From an uncultured Megamonas sp. (GTDB lineage Bacteria > Bacillota > Negativicutes > Selenomonadales > Selenomonadaceae): a DNA stretch of 12,004 nt. The stretch covers positions 1 to 12,004 of the forward strand of contig USIX01000059.1 in the NCBI GenBank assembly GCA_900554895.1. The letters are read 5' to 3'. Position 1 is the stretch's first letter, and each line of letters begins with the position of its first letter. The translations under genes and the position numbers were made by a program. Below the pieces are notes generated by a model, which had not been told where the DNA came from, searched no databases, and saw only the letters and a program-made list of their open reading frames with translations. Shown here piece after piece: positions 1-7,278 of this stretch.

Positions 1-1
1 G

Positions 2-55
2 CCCTTTAAGGCGGCGAGAGCGAGCACAATGAATAAGGAGTTTTCTAAGACATAA
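2..55 (+). CDS. possible C-terminal tail of an upstream gene (partial)
   Basis: An open frame runs in from the left edge and stops at TAA 53-55. It would encode a 17-residue basic tail ending in NKEFSKT. There is nothing to identify the protein. The tail lies just upstream of the first complete gene on the same strand, so it may belong to the same operon. It is too short to separate from a chance open frame, so confidence is low. Confidence 0.3.
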   Translation, partial: PFKAARASTMNKEFSKT

Positions 56-91
56 ACACTTTTGTCTATGTTTTTAGTAGCAGGTAATTGC

Positions 92-721
92 GTGGGCAGA
101 TATATATTAATGGGTATTTTGCTTATGACCGCTTTTTTTGCAGGTCCGTTTAATAGAGCATGGGCGGCGGAGCCGTTTGAGTCGCTGCCGGAAAATGAAT
201 TTCAGTGGGTGCAGGCGACAGCGCGTTCCAGTTATTATTTCAACAAACAGGCAATGACGTATGAAATAGGAGCGGACGGTTATGCTGATACGAATATATT
301 ACTGGTACCGACAGTGAAGCTGTATGATAATATGCAGATTGACGATATCATCATGAAACGCCAGTGGCGTAATTTAAGTACGTATCGTTTCAATGAACTG
401 GTAGGTGCAGCGGAATATCTGCGAATTGATTTGCAGAAGAAAACAGTGGAATATACGGATTGTATTTATTTAGACCAGGGTTACAATTCGCTCTATGCTG
501 AATATGAAAGACCAACTCAGAATATGACGACAATGAGTCCTAGAAATGTAGATTATAAATTTTATCAGGCTATATTGGAATATGAGCAGCAGCACAGAAA
601 AGAACTGCTGGAAAAAATTGTCGACCAGGTAAAGCCGGAAGATTTAAAAGCTGCGGGAATAAAAGTAGATAAACATAAAGATAAGAATAAAGATAAAAAG
701 GAAAGAAAGAGTAGAGGATAA
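92..721 (+). CDS. small exported protein of unknown function, Lys-rich tail
   Basis: I do not recognise the family. With the GTG start at 92 the product is 209 residues. It begins with a clear signal peptide: Arg3, a hydrophobic core at about residues 4-18, and probable cleavage after AWA at residue 25. The mature part is about 170 residues, rich in Tyr, Asn and Gln, with WVQATARSSYYF near its start. It ends in a very basic, repetitive tail (KDKNKDKKERK), which could bind an anionic surface or nucleic acid; that is inference. The start is uncertain. GTG 92 has a weak AGG site 7 bases upstream and gives the best signal peptide, while TTG 62, ATG 68 and ATG 110 are in-frame alternatives without better ribosome sites. 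The stop overlaps the ribosome site of the next gene, so the two are probably co-transcribed and translationally coupled. Confidence 0.75.
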   Translation: MGRYILMGILLMTAFFAGPFNRAWAAEPFESLPENEFQWVQATARSSYYFNKQAMTYEIGADGYADTNILLVPTVKLYDNMQIDDIIMKRQWRNLSTYRFNELVGAAEYLRIDLQKKTVEYTDCIYLDQGYNSLYAEYERPTQNMTTMSPRNVDYKFYQAILEYEQQHRKELLEKIVDQVKPEDLKAAGIKVDKHKDKNKDKKERKSRG

Positions 722-733
722 GAGGTGTAGATT

Positions 734-2377
734 TTGTATTGTAGGAGTTGGAATAAAATCTGTCTGTTTATGGCAATGCTGTTTTGCTTCGTAGCATTTA
801 CAAATGTAGCTTTCGCTAAAAAAGATGATGAAAAGAAAGTAATTTTGTACGTGCCTCAGGACGACAGACCGATATCGTCAGACCAGACGGCTGATGTAAT
901 ACGTTCGCTCGGTTATACGGTGGAGATGCCGCCGAAAGATTTATTGGGTGACAGAAACAGAAACGGCAGACCGGAAGAGCTTAACCGCTGGCTGGTGGAA
1001 AACGGCGGTGAAAACAAAGTTGCAGTCATATCGTCGGATGCCCTTACGTACGGAAGTCTGGTAACGTCACGCAAACACCATATTCCGAAGGATATGCTGC
1101 TCAGACGCGTAAAAAATATCGGCAGACTGCATGAAATTCATCCGGAGATGCCGGTATACGTATTTTCATCCGTAATGCGCACACCGCGTGACGGAGCGTC
1201 TTCAGGAACGGAAGAGCCGGAATATTATGTGGAGTACGGTAAAACGATAGCGACGTATACGAAGATAGATAATGCCGATACATCGGGACTTGATGAAAGT
1301 TATCAGGTGGCACTGCGTGAAGGCGTACCGGAAGCCGCATTGAACGACTGGTTCGGTCGCCGCAAGACGAATTTGCAGGTAAATGCCAGTCTGATTAATC
1401 TGGTGAAAAACGGTAATATCGAATACATGGCAATAGGCAGAGACGATAACGCCAAATTTTCCCTGACGCAAAGTGAAGGCGACAAATTGGAAAACTACGC
1501 CAGAAGCCTCGGTCTTGATAAAAACAAATTCGATACACTGACCGGTCTGGATGAAGTGGGTCTGCTCGTTTTGACAAGAGTAGTAAATAAATTGGATAAA
1601 TATCATCCGTATGTTTACGTAAAGTATGCGCCGGGCTTCGGCGGAGCGACAGTGCCGAGTTATTCGGGCGAGCCGATAGACAAAACGATTGAAGACCAGA
1701 TAACGGCAATCGGAGCTACAAAAACGTATGATTTGAAAAAAGCCAATCTCGTATTAATGGTGAATACGAACCGCAGCGGCTGGACGTACGATGCCAATAC
1801 TCCGGTAAATACACTGCAACTTCGCTACAATACGCTTGATTTTGTAAATGATATTCAGAAAATGGTGGATGGTGGTTATCATGTATCCATCGGCGATATT
1901 GCTTTTGCCAACGGTGCAGATAATGCGTTGATGAATTTGCTGCAGAAAAGAAATCTGCTGGACAGACTTTATGGCTACGCCGGATGGAATACAGCGACGA
2001 ACAGTACGGGTTTTGCACTCAGCATGGGAGTAATCGGAAACAGGATAAGTGAAGAAAATCGTGATAGACTGCTTTTAACGCGTTATCTTGATGACTGGGT
2101 TTATCAGGCAAATATAAGGCAGAATATAAATTCCTATATTAATCTTTTGCCGGGCAAGGGTGATTATCTTACTATTGGGGACAGTAAACTGCCGCATGCG
2201 GAAGAATACGGAACAAAGCTCATGCGTGATTTTGCCGAGGATAATCTGAGTTTGTTTGCCAAAGCAATAGATGTTTCCATAACAATGCCGTGGGACCGTA
2301 TCTTTGAAGCGAATATTAATCTGGAACGCGGCAAATATGACGATACGGTACTGAAAAAATATTTAAAAGGATATTAA
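734..2377 (+). CDS. exported DUF4127 family protein (paralog 1)
   Basis: The product is 547 residues from a TTG start. TTG is chosen because AGAGGTG at 721-727 lies 6 bases upstream and the resulting N-terminus is a good signal peptide (Lys8, hydrophobic core at about 10-24, cleavage after VAFA at 28). The mature protein matches the DUF4127 pattern throughout: DDRPIS at 43-48, an ELLG-like DLLG at 69-72, SSDALTYGSL at 100-109, VMRTP at 147-151, GRDDN at 235-239, DEVGLLVLTR at 273-282, GDIAFANGADN at 387-397, GWNT..NSTG at 418-426 and YLDDW at 451-455. The biochemical function of the family is not known to me. The many invariant Asp residues suggest metal or substrate binding, which is inference. 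It follows the small exported protein with only 12 bases between them, and a second copy of the family lies just downstream. Confidence 0.85.
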   Translation: MYCRSWNKICLFMAMLFCFVAFTNVAFAKKDDEKKVILYVPQDDRPISSDQTADVIRSLGYTVEMPPKDLLGDRNRNGRPEELNRWLVENGGENKVAVISSDALTYGSLVTSRKHHIPKDMLLRRVKNIGRLHEIHPEMPVYVFSSVMRTPRDGASSGTEEPEYYVEYGKTIATYTKIDNADTSGLDESYQVALREGVPEAALNDWFGRRKTNLQVNASLINLVKNGNIEYMAIGRDDNAKFSLTQSEGDKLENYARSLGLDKNKFDTLTGLDEVGLLVLTRVVNKLDKYHPYVYVKYAPGFGGATVPSYSGEPIDKTIEDQITAIGATKTYDLKKANLVLMVNTNRSGWTYDANTPVNTLQLRYNTLDFVNDIQKMVDGGYHVSIGDIAFANGADNALMNLLQKRNLLDRLYGYAGWNTATNSTGFALSMGVIGNRISEENRDRLLLTRYLDDWVYQANIRQNINSYINLLPGKGDYLTIGDSKLPHAEEYGTKLMRDFAEDNLSLFAKAIDVSITMPWDRIFEANINLERGKYDDTVLKKYLKGY

Positions 2378-2381
2378 AAAT

Positions 2382-2403
2382 AAGCCTGCTTTTCGGCAGG
2401 CTT
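2382..2403 (+). terminator. hairpin between the DUF4127 genes, likely (partial) terminator
   Basis: An 8-bp perfect stem (AAGCCTGC with GCAGGCTT) and a 6-base loop start 5 bases after the stop of the first DUF4127 gene. The following tract is mixed (TTTAAATTTATTT), not a pure T run. It may terminate inefficiently and set the ratio of the two paralogs, or it may stabilise the upstream transcript's 3' end. Confidence 0.6.
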
Positions 2404-2437
2404 TAAATTTATTTAATGAAAATTTGAGGTGAATGTA

Positions 2438-4060
2438 ATGAGTTTATTAAAAAGAATGGCGGCTGTATGCTTAGCGGTATTGTGTACGTTTTGTATGGCG
2501 GAAAATACGGCATGGGCGCATTTGAATAAAACGATTTTATTCGTGCCCCACGATAACAGACCGATTTCTTTCAAGCAGACGGCGGACAATATTCGTGATT
2601 TGGGTTATGAAGTGCTTACGCCGCCGCAGGAACTTCTAGGTAACAGGGAAAAGCCGCAGGGCAATCCCGACAAGCTGGCTGAATGGGTGATAGATAATGC
2701 AAAAAAAGCGGACTCGGCAGTAATATCCGCCGACTCTATGGTCTATGGCAGTCTGGTTGCTTCGCGCAAGCATAATTTATCTGTAGAAACAGCACAGCAG
2801 AGAGTGAATAATTTTTCCCGTATTCATGAAGCTAATTCCAATTTAAAATTATACGTATTTGCTTCCATCATGCGCACCCCGCAGACGAGCGAAGCTTCCG
2901 GCAGCGAGGATGCCAGCTATTATGCGCAATACGGTACGGATATCGCCCGCTATACGGCTCTCTCGGATAAAAGAGAACAGGACGGTCTTAATCGTTCCGA
3001 ACGCAGACAGATGAAGGCATATGAAGAAAATATTCCGAAGGAAGCATTGGCAGACTGGCTGGGTCGCAGACGGGCAAATCTTGAAACGAATAAAGCATTG
3101 ATAAATTTAGTGAAAAAAGGCGATATAACGTATCTGGCACTCGGCTGTGATGACAATGCCAAATATTCGCAGACAAATATGGAAAGAAGAGAGCTCGACT
3201 CTTACGGCAAATCTCTGGGCAGTCACAGATATCAGTCAGTAGCCGGTATTGATGAAATAGGATTTGTGCTTCTGACTCGTTGCGTGAATAATTTACAAGG
3301 TGATATTCCGTTTGTGAGCACGCACTATGCTGCCGGAACGGGAGAAAACACAATACCGGCGTATTCCAATGAACCGATAAAGGACTCCATTAAGACACAT
3401 ATAAAAATGGCGGGAGGACTGCCGGTTACGAGTGATAAACGAGCTGAACTGGTATTTATGGTCAATACGAATTTTGATGGAACGACAGGTGCGGCAAATG
3501 ATTTGAACAATACGTATACGCCGAATGAAAATGTCATCGGTTTTGTGCAGAATGTGAAAAAGGCTGTAAATGAAGGTAAAAAAGTCGGTATCGGCGATAT
3601 AACTTTCGGCAACGGTTCGGATAATTCTCTGATGTTTGGTCTGTACAATGAAAAACTGCTCGATAAAATAAGTGCATATTCCGGCTGGAATACACCGACA
3701 AACAGCACAGGTTACGCTCTTGCCATGGGAATGTGCGCCAATTACACGGACAGAGAAGGTATTTTGAAAATGCTGGAAGTCCGCTATCTTGACGACTGGC
3801 TGTATCAGGCGAATATTCGCCAGACTGTGGCAAACAGACTGAACTCCATGCCGGGTGAAGGTGACTACGGCGACACGAAAACGCGTACAGTACCGGCACA
3901 GGAACTTGCTACAAAACTTCTGCGCGAGAAAATCGCTCAGTACAATCTGGCGGATTTTGCCGGTCAGTCCTATGTGAAAGACGCTGAAATAAAATTCCCG
4001 TGGGAAAGAATGTTTGAAGCAGATATAGTATTTCCTGAAAATGAAGAGAAAACAAAATAG
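2438..4060 (+). CDS. exported DUF4127 family protein (paralog 2)
   Basis: The product is 540 residues from ATG 2438. The in-frame GTG at 2429 lies inside the ribosome site GAGGTGA (2426-2432), so the ATG 5 bases after that site is preferred. It has a signal peptide (Lys5-Arg6, hydrophobic core, cleavage after TAWA at 27). The paralog-1 motifs recur in order: DNRPIS at 39-44, ELLG at 65-68, SADSMVYGSL at 97-106, IMRTP at 144-148, GCDDN at 236-240, DEIGFVLLTR at 272-281, GDITFGNGSDN at 386-396, GWNTPTNSTG at 416-425 and YLDDW at 450-454. One difference is visible in the first motif: DD of paralog 1 is DN here, so if that Asp is catalytic the copies may differ in activity. The two genes are clearly an ancestral tandem duplication. 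A strong terminator follows at once. Confidence 0.87.
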   Translation: MSLLKRMAAVCLAVLCTFCMAENTAWAHLNKTILFVPHDNRPISFKQTADNIRDLGYEVLTPPQELLGNREKPQGNPDKLAEWVIDNAKKADSAVISADSMVYGSLVASRKHNLSVETAQQRVNNFSRIHEANSNLKLYVFASIMRTPQTSEASGSEDASYYAQYGTDIARYTALSDKREQDGLNRSERRQMKAYEENIPKEALADWLGRRRANLETNKALINLVKKGDITYLALGCDDNAKYSQTNMERRELDSYGKSLGSHRYQSVAGIDEIGFVLLTRCVNNLQGDIPFVSTHYAAGTGENTIPAYSNEPIKDSIKTHIKMAGGLPVTSDKRAELVFMVNTNFDGTTGAANDLNNTYTPNENVIGFVQNVKKAVNEGKKVGIGDITFGNGSDNSLMFGLYNEKLLDKISAYSGWNTPTNSTGYALAMGMCANYTDREGILKMLEVRYLDDWLYQANIRQTVANRLNSMPGEGDYGDTKTRTVPAQELATKLLREKIAQYNLADFAGQSYVKDAEIKFPWERMFEADIVFPENEEKTK

Positions 4061-4068
4061 AAAATATG

Positions 4069-4100
4069 AAAACCTCAGAGCAGAAGTTCTGAGGTTTTTT
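4069..4100 (+). terminator. rho-independent terminator after paralog 2
   Basis: The stem is AACCTCAGA (4071-4079) with TCTGAGGTT (4088-4096), closed by an 8-base loop. It is extended by A-T pairs at its base and ends in a run of six T. This marks the end of the exported-protein block and insulates the restriction gene downstream. Confidence 0.88.
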
Positions 4101-4118
4101 CGGCATAAAAAATTATAC

Positions 4119-4147
4119 TTGCAAATATCGGCGGCAAAATTCATACT
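4119..4147 (+). promoter_or_regulatory. candidate promoter of the restriction-modification gene
   Basis: TTGCAA (4119-4124), a 17-base spacer and CATACT (4142-4147) match the vegetative consensus at four of six positions in each box. It lies between the preceding terminator and the ribosome site of the next gene, where a promoter is needed. The boxes are weak, so this is tentative. Confidence 0.4.
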
Positions 4148-4181
4148 AGATATTAAAATCAGTTATGCAGAGGAATATATT

Positions 4182-6923
4182 ATGAATGAAAAAGGAAAAC
4201 GGGAAAATGCGAAAAAATTTGCTGAATATTGGAAGGACAGAGGTTATGAAAAGGGCGACAGTCAGCCGTTCTGGCTGTCGCTGCTGCGGGATATTCTGGG
4301 AGTGGAGGAGCCGGAGAAATTTATAAAGTTCGAGGATAAGGTAATGCTTGACCATACGAGTTTTATTGACGCCGTTATTCCGAGCACCCATGTGATGATT
4401 GAGCAGAAAGAACTGAATAAGGATTTGCGCAAGGCTATCCGCCAGTCGGACGGAAGTTTACTTACTCCGTTTCAGCAGGCAAAACGCTATTCGGCAAATA
4501 TGCCGTATTCACAGCGACCGCGCTATATTATCACCTGCAATTTTTCCTCATTTCTCATCTACGATATGGAAAAACCGCAGGGAGAACCGGAAGAAATTCT
4601 GCTAGAAAATCTGCCGACGGAATATTACCGTTTAAATTTTCTCATCAATCAAAAAGACCAGCATCTGCAAAAAGAATTGGAAATTTCCGTACAGGCGGGA
4701 ACTTTAGTCAGCAAATTGTACAATGCGCTTTTAAAACAATATATCAATCCGCAAAACGAGCAGTCGCTCAAAAGCCTGAATATCCTGTGCGTCCGTCTTG
4801 TTTTTTGCCTGTATGCCGAAGATGCGGAAATATTCGGCGCACGTTCCATGTTTCATGATTATCTGGCGCAGTTTCCGACAAAAAATATGCGACAGGCGAT
4901 TATCGACTTATTCAAAGTGCTGGATACCGAGCAGGAAAAACGCGACCCGTACATGAATGAGGATTTAAACGCCTTTCCGTATGTGAACGGCGGTCTTTTC
5001 TCCGAAGAAAATATTGAAATACCGCAGTTCACTGACGAAATCCGCAATTTACTGCTGACAGAATGTAGTGAACAGTTCGATTGGAGCGAAATCAGCCCGA
5101 CCATATTCGGCGCGCTGTTTGAAAGTACCTTAAATCCGCAGACGCGCCGCAGCGGCGGTATGCACTATACATCTATTGAAAATATTCATAAAGTAATTGA
5201 CCCGCTCTTTCTGGATAGTTTGAAGGCAGAACTTAGCGCAATCAAAGAAATGAAAAAAGGCAAAAAGCGCAATACTGCGTTGAAAAATTTTCAGCAGAAA
5301 TTATCCGAGCTCATTTTTCTCGACCCTGCCTGCGGTTCGGGAAATTTCCTGACGGAAACGTATCTGTCTTTGCGCCGATTGGAAAATGAAGTTTTGGCGC
5401 AACTTTTAAAAACGGCGGAAAGCGGCGCAACGCTTGCCGGTTTAATCACGGATATGCACGCCTACGATTTAATCAAAGTTTCCATAAGTCAGTTTTACGG
5501 TATAGAAATAAACGACTTTGCCGTAACGGTGGCAAAAGCCGCTCTCTGGATTGCCGAAAGTCAGATGATGAAGGAAACGGAAAATATCGTAAATCTCAGT
5601 CTTGATTTTCTGCCGCTTAAGACGAACGCCTATATTGTAGAAGGAAATGCACTGCGCCTTGATTGGAATGAAATCGTACCAAAAGATAAACTGAATTATA
5701 TAATGGGCAATCCTCCTTTTGTAGGTGCTCGATTGATGAATGAACAGCAAAAAGAAGATGTTAGTATTATTTTCAAAAATTGGAAAGGCATTGGCAATTT
5801 GGATTATGTAAGTTGCTGGTATAAAAAGTCTTCCGATTTCATGTTTAATACAAATATCCGCAATGCGTTAGTTTCTACTAATTCGATATCGCAAGGCGAA
5901 GCCGTTTCCATACTTTGGAAACCGTTATTTGAGCAGGGTGTTCATATAGATTTTGCCTATAAATCATTTATTTGGGATAATGAGGCAAGTGCTAAAGCTC
6001 GTGTACATTGTGTAATCGTTGGATTTAGCTATATAGTTAATTCTCAGCCGAAAAAATTATATTCCGATAACAGATTTCAGATAGCTGATAATATTAATGC
6101 TTATTTATTAAACGCTTCTAATATTTTCATAAATAATAGAAAAAAAGTTCTTTGTAATGTTCCTGAAATGGTTTTCGGTAATATGCCTAATGATGGTGGA
6201 TATTTAAGTAATTATTCAATAGAACAAAAAAATGAAATTATAAATAAATATCCTAAAGCTGAGCCGTTGTTTAGAAAATTTGTTGGTGCAGTAGAATTTT
6301 TACACAATAAAGACAGATTTTGTATTTGGTTAAAAAATATTCCACCGCAAAATTTTCGTTCTATTCCTCCTATTATGAAGGCAATAGAAAATGTGAGAAT
6401 GTTACGCGAAAATAGTAAGCGTGCTGCTACAAAAAAATTAGCTTTAACACCTTATTTATTCGGAGAAATTCGTCAATTAAATACCAATTCTTCAAGTAAA
6501 TATATAGCTGTTCCTAAAACTTCTTCTGAAAATAGAAAATATATTCCTATTGGATTTTTACCAGCGAATATTATTGCTAGTGATTTATTGTTTATTATAT
6601 CCAATGGTTCACTTTATCATTTTGGAATTATAACTTCTAATGTTCATATGGCTTGGATGCGTACCGTTTGCGGACGATTAAAAAGTGATTACCGTTATTC
6701 AAATACTATTGTTTATAATAATTTTCCGTGGTGCAGTCCTACACCGCAGCAGAAGAAAAAAATCGAGCAGACGGCACAGGCGATTTTAGATGCACGAGCA
6801 CTTTATCCCGACGCTTCACTTGCCGATTTGTATGATGAACTGACCATGCCGAGAGAGCTGCGCCGTGCTCATCAGGAAAACGACAAAGCTGTAATGACTG
6901 CCTACGGTTTTAGACTGGCGTAG
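4182..6923 (+). CDS. MmeI-like Type IIG/IIL restriction-modification enzyme
   Basis: The single-chain enzyme has 913 residues, close to the length of MmeI. It should methylate adenine N6 in its site and cut DNA at a distance. ATG 4182 is used because CAGAGGA (4168-4174) lies 7 bases upstream; the open frame extends further upstream only through the terminator. Domains in order: an N-terminal PD-(D/E)XK-type nuclease with D63 and E74-Q-K76 intact; a helical connector at about 160-320; the SAM-binding motif I DPACGSGNFL at 381-390; the adenine-methylase motif IV NPPF at 510-513; a target-recognition region at about 530-850; and a conserved C-terminus with LYDELTMPRELRRAH and AYGF. No separate endonuclease or specificity subunit is nearby, as expected for this family. 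Its composition is mosaic: codons for the recognition region are far more AT-rich than the rest. The recognised sequence cannot be read from the DNA. Confidence 0.92.
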   Translation: MNEKGKRENAKKFAEYWKDRGYEKGDSQPFWLSLLRDILGVEEPEKFIKFEDKVMLDHTSFIDAVIPSTHVMIEQKELNKDLRKAIRQSDGSLLTPFQQAKRYSANMPYSQRPRYIITCNFSSFLIYDMEKPQGEPEEILLENLPTEYYRLNFLINQKDQHLQKELEISVQAGTLVSKLYNALLKQYINPQNEQSLKSLNILCVRLVFCLYAEDAEIFGARSMFHDYLAQFPTKNMRQAIIDLFKVLDTEQEKRDPYMNEDLNAFPYVNGGLFSEENIEIPQFTDEIRNLLLTECSEQFDWSEISPTIFGALFESTLNPQTRRSGGMHYTSIENIHKVIDPLFLDSLKAELSAIKEMKKGKKRNTALKNFQQKLSELIFLDPACGSGNFLTETYLSLRRLENEVLAQLLKTAESGATLAGLITDMHAYDLIKVSISQFYGIEINDFAVTVAKAALWIAESQMMKETENIVNLSLDFLPLKTNAYIVEGNALRLDWNEIVPKDKLNYIMGNPPFVGARLMNEQQKEDVSIIFKNWKGIGNLDYVSCWYKKSSDFMFNTNIRNALVSTNSISQGEAVSILWKPLFEQGVHIDFAYKSFIWDNEASAKARVHCVIVGFSYIVNSQPKKLYSDNRFQIADNINAYLLNASNIFINNRKKVLCNVPEMVFGNMPNDGGYLSNYSIEQKNEIINKYPKAEPLFRKFVGAVEFLHNKDRFCIWLKNIPPQNFRSIPPIMKAIENVRMLRENSKRAATKKLALTPYLFGEIRQLNTNSSSKYIAVPKTSSENRKYIPIGFLPANIIASDLLFIISNGSLYHFGIITSNVHMAWMRTVCGRLKSDYRYSNTIVYNNFPWCSPTPQQKKKIEQTAQAILDARALYPDASLADLYDELTMPRELRRAHQENDKAVMTAYGFRLA

Positions 6924-6924
6924 A

Positions 6925-7005
6925 ATGACGGAGAGCGACTGTGTAGCCGAGCTTATGAAAATGTATCAAAAATTGACGACGGATGAAAAAAAGAGAAAAC
7001 GATAA
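6925..7005 (+). CDS. 26-residue ORF directly behind the restriction gene
   Basis: The ATG lies one base after the stop of the restriction gene and would be reached by re-initiation; no strong ribosome site is visible. The product is amphipathic and charged, with VAELMKMYQKLTTDEKKRKR forming a likely helix and a basic end. It has no motif I can name. It could be a real small protein coupled to the enzyme, the broken start of a lost gene, or chance. The tight spacing favours a real or formerly real gene. Confidence 0.35.
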   Translation: MTESDCVAELMKMYQKLTTDEKKRKR

Positions 7006-7009
7006 GTTT

Positions 7010-7038
7010 TTGCTTTTTTCACAGTATTGATGTATAAT
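7010..7038 (+). promoter_or_regulatory. promoter for the antisense (antitoxin) RNA
   Basis: A perfect TATAAT (7033-7038) is preceded at 17 bases by TTGCTT (7010-7015). Transcription would begin near 7045 and run toward the minus-strand toxin gene. No plus-strand protein-coding frame with a ribosome site follows, which fits an RNA product. Confidence 0.6.
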
Positions 7039-7044
7039 ACAAAT

Positions 7045-7130
7045 AAAAGAAGAGATAACTGATGTGTGGTGCGTCAGCCCTCTTTTTAAAAATCAGTTAA
7101 AAAATGGAAAAAGGGGCTGACGTTTGTACG
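7045..7130 (+). ncRNA. putative type I antitoxin RNA, antisense to the toxin mRNA
   Basis: The start is inferred from the TATAAT at 7033-7038 and the end from a large hairpin. The stem is CGTCAGCCC (7072-7080) with GGGCTGACG (7114-7122), extended by T7081-G7113 and then TTTTT/AAAAA (7083-7087 with 7108-7112) after a bulged C, and followed by TTTGT. A second possible stem, TAACTGAT with ATCAGTTA (from 7056 and from 7092), interleaves with the first, so the RNA could form a pseudoknot or two alternative folds. The RNA overlaps the 3' end of the toxin transcript. It also carries copies of sequence complementary to the toxin leader. If this hairpin is read through, the next good stop is the terminator at 7298-7331, giving a longer RNA that covers the whole toxin gene. 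The ends are predictions. Confidence 0.5.
7072..7122. terminator. shared convergent hairpin of toxin and antitoxin RNAs
   Basis: A 9-bp perfect inverted repeat is extended to about 15 bp with one bulge and lies where the two facing transcripts meet. On the plus strand TTTGT follows it. On the minus strand a looser pyrimidine-rich tract (ATCTCTTCTTTT) follows further on. Neither side has an ideal T run, so termination in both directions is likely but not certain. Confidence 0.5.
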
Positions 7131-7217
7131 TTAGCTCTTATTTCTTATATAAGTAAGAAATGAAAGTATAAGCATTAGAATATTAATGATTAGCATCAAT
7201 AATTCATAATAACTCAT
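7131..7217 (-). CDS. small hydrophobic type I toxin, Hol_Tox / TxpA-like
   Basis: The product has 28 residues. It begins MSYYELLMLIINIL, continues as one membrane helix (about residues 6-24) and ends in a short basic tail, YIRNKS. This is the architecture of the holin-like type I toxins (TxpA, BsrG and relatives), whose members start with an MSxYExL-like motif and insert in the inner membrane. The gene has an almost perfect ribosome site, AAGGAGGTG (7231-7223), 7 bases from AGGAGG to the ATG. Such a strong site supports real translation of so short a frame. The codons are AT-rich. Its mRNA is probably made from the extended -10 promoter at 7279-7287 and opposed by the antisense RNA. The assignment is by pattern only, but the surrounding arrangement agrees on every point. 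Confidence 0.72.
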   Translation of the reverse strand: MSYYELLMLIINILMLILSFLTYIRNKS

Positions 7218-7222
7218 AAAAT

Positions 7223-7247
7223 CACCTCCTTCTTAATAAAGAAGGGG
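7223..7247 (-). promoter_or_regulatory. hairpin masking the toxin ribosome binding site
   Basis: In the toxin mRNA, CCTTCTT (7245-7239) pairs with AAGAAGG (7234-7228) around a TATT loop. With A7227 bulged, CC (7247-7246) further pairs with GG (7226-7225). This ties up the AAGGAGG core of the ribosome site. Masking of this kind is known to keep full-length type I toxin mRNAs inactive until they are processed or refolded. Confidence 0.6.
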
Positions 7248-7278
7248 CTAACTCATCAGAATATCTCTCCGTTTGATT

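Noticed and set aside
1202..1606. Minus-strand frame (134 codons) opposite the first DUF4127 gene
   Set aside because: It lies entirely within a conserved coding gene, its product has no family features, and no ribosome site was found.
3293..4144. Long minus-strand frame (283 codons) opposite the second DUF4127 gene
   Set aside because: It is the shadow of a well-supported plus-strand gene, has no recognisable motif, and spans the terminator at 4069-4100.
4041..4181. N-terminal extension of the restriction enzyme frame
   Set aside because: The frame is open but runs through a strong terminator and the candidate promoter. ATG 4182 has a proper ribosome site and gives a family-like start.
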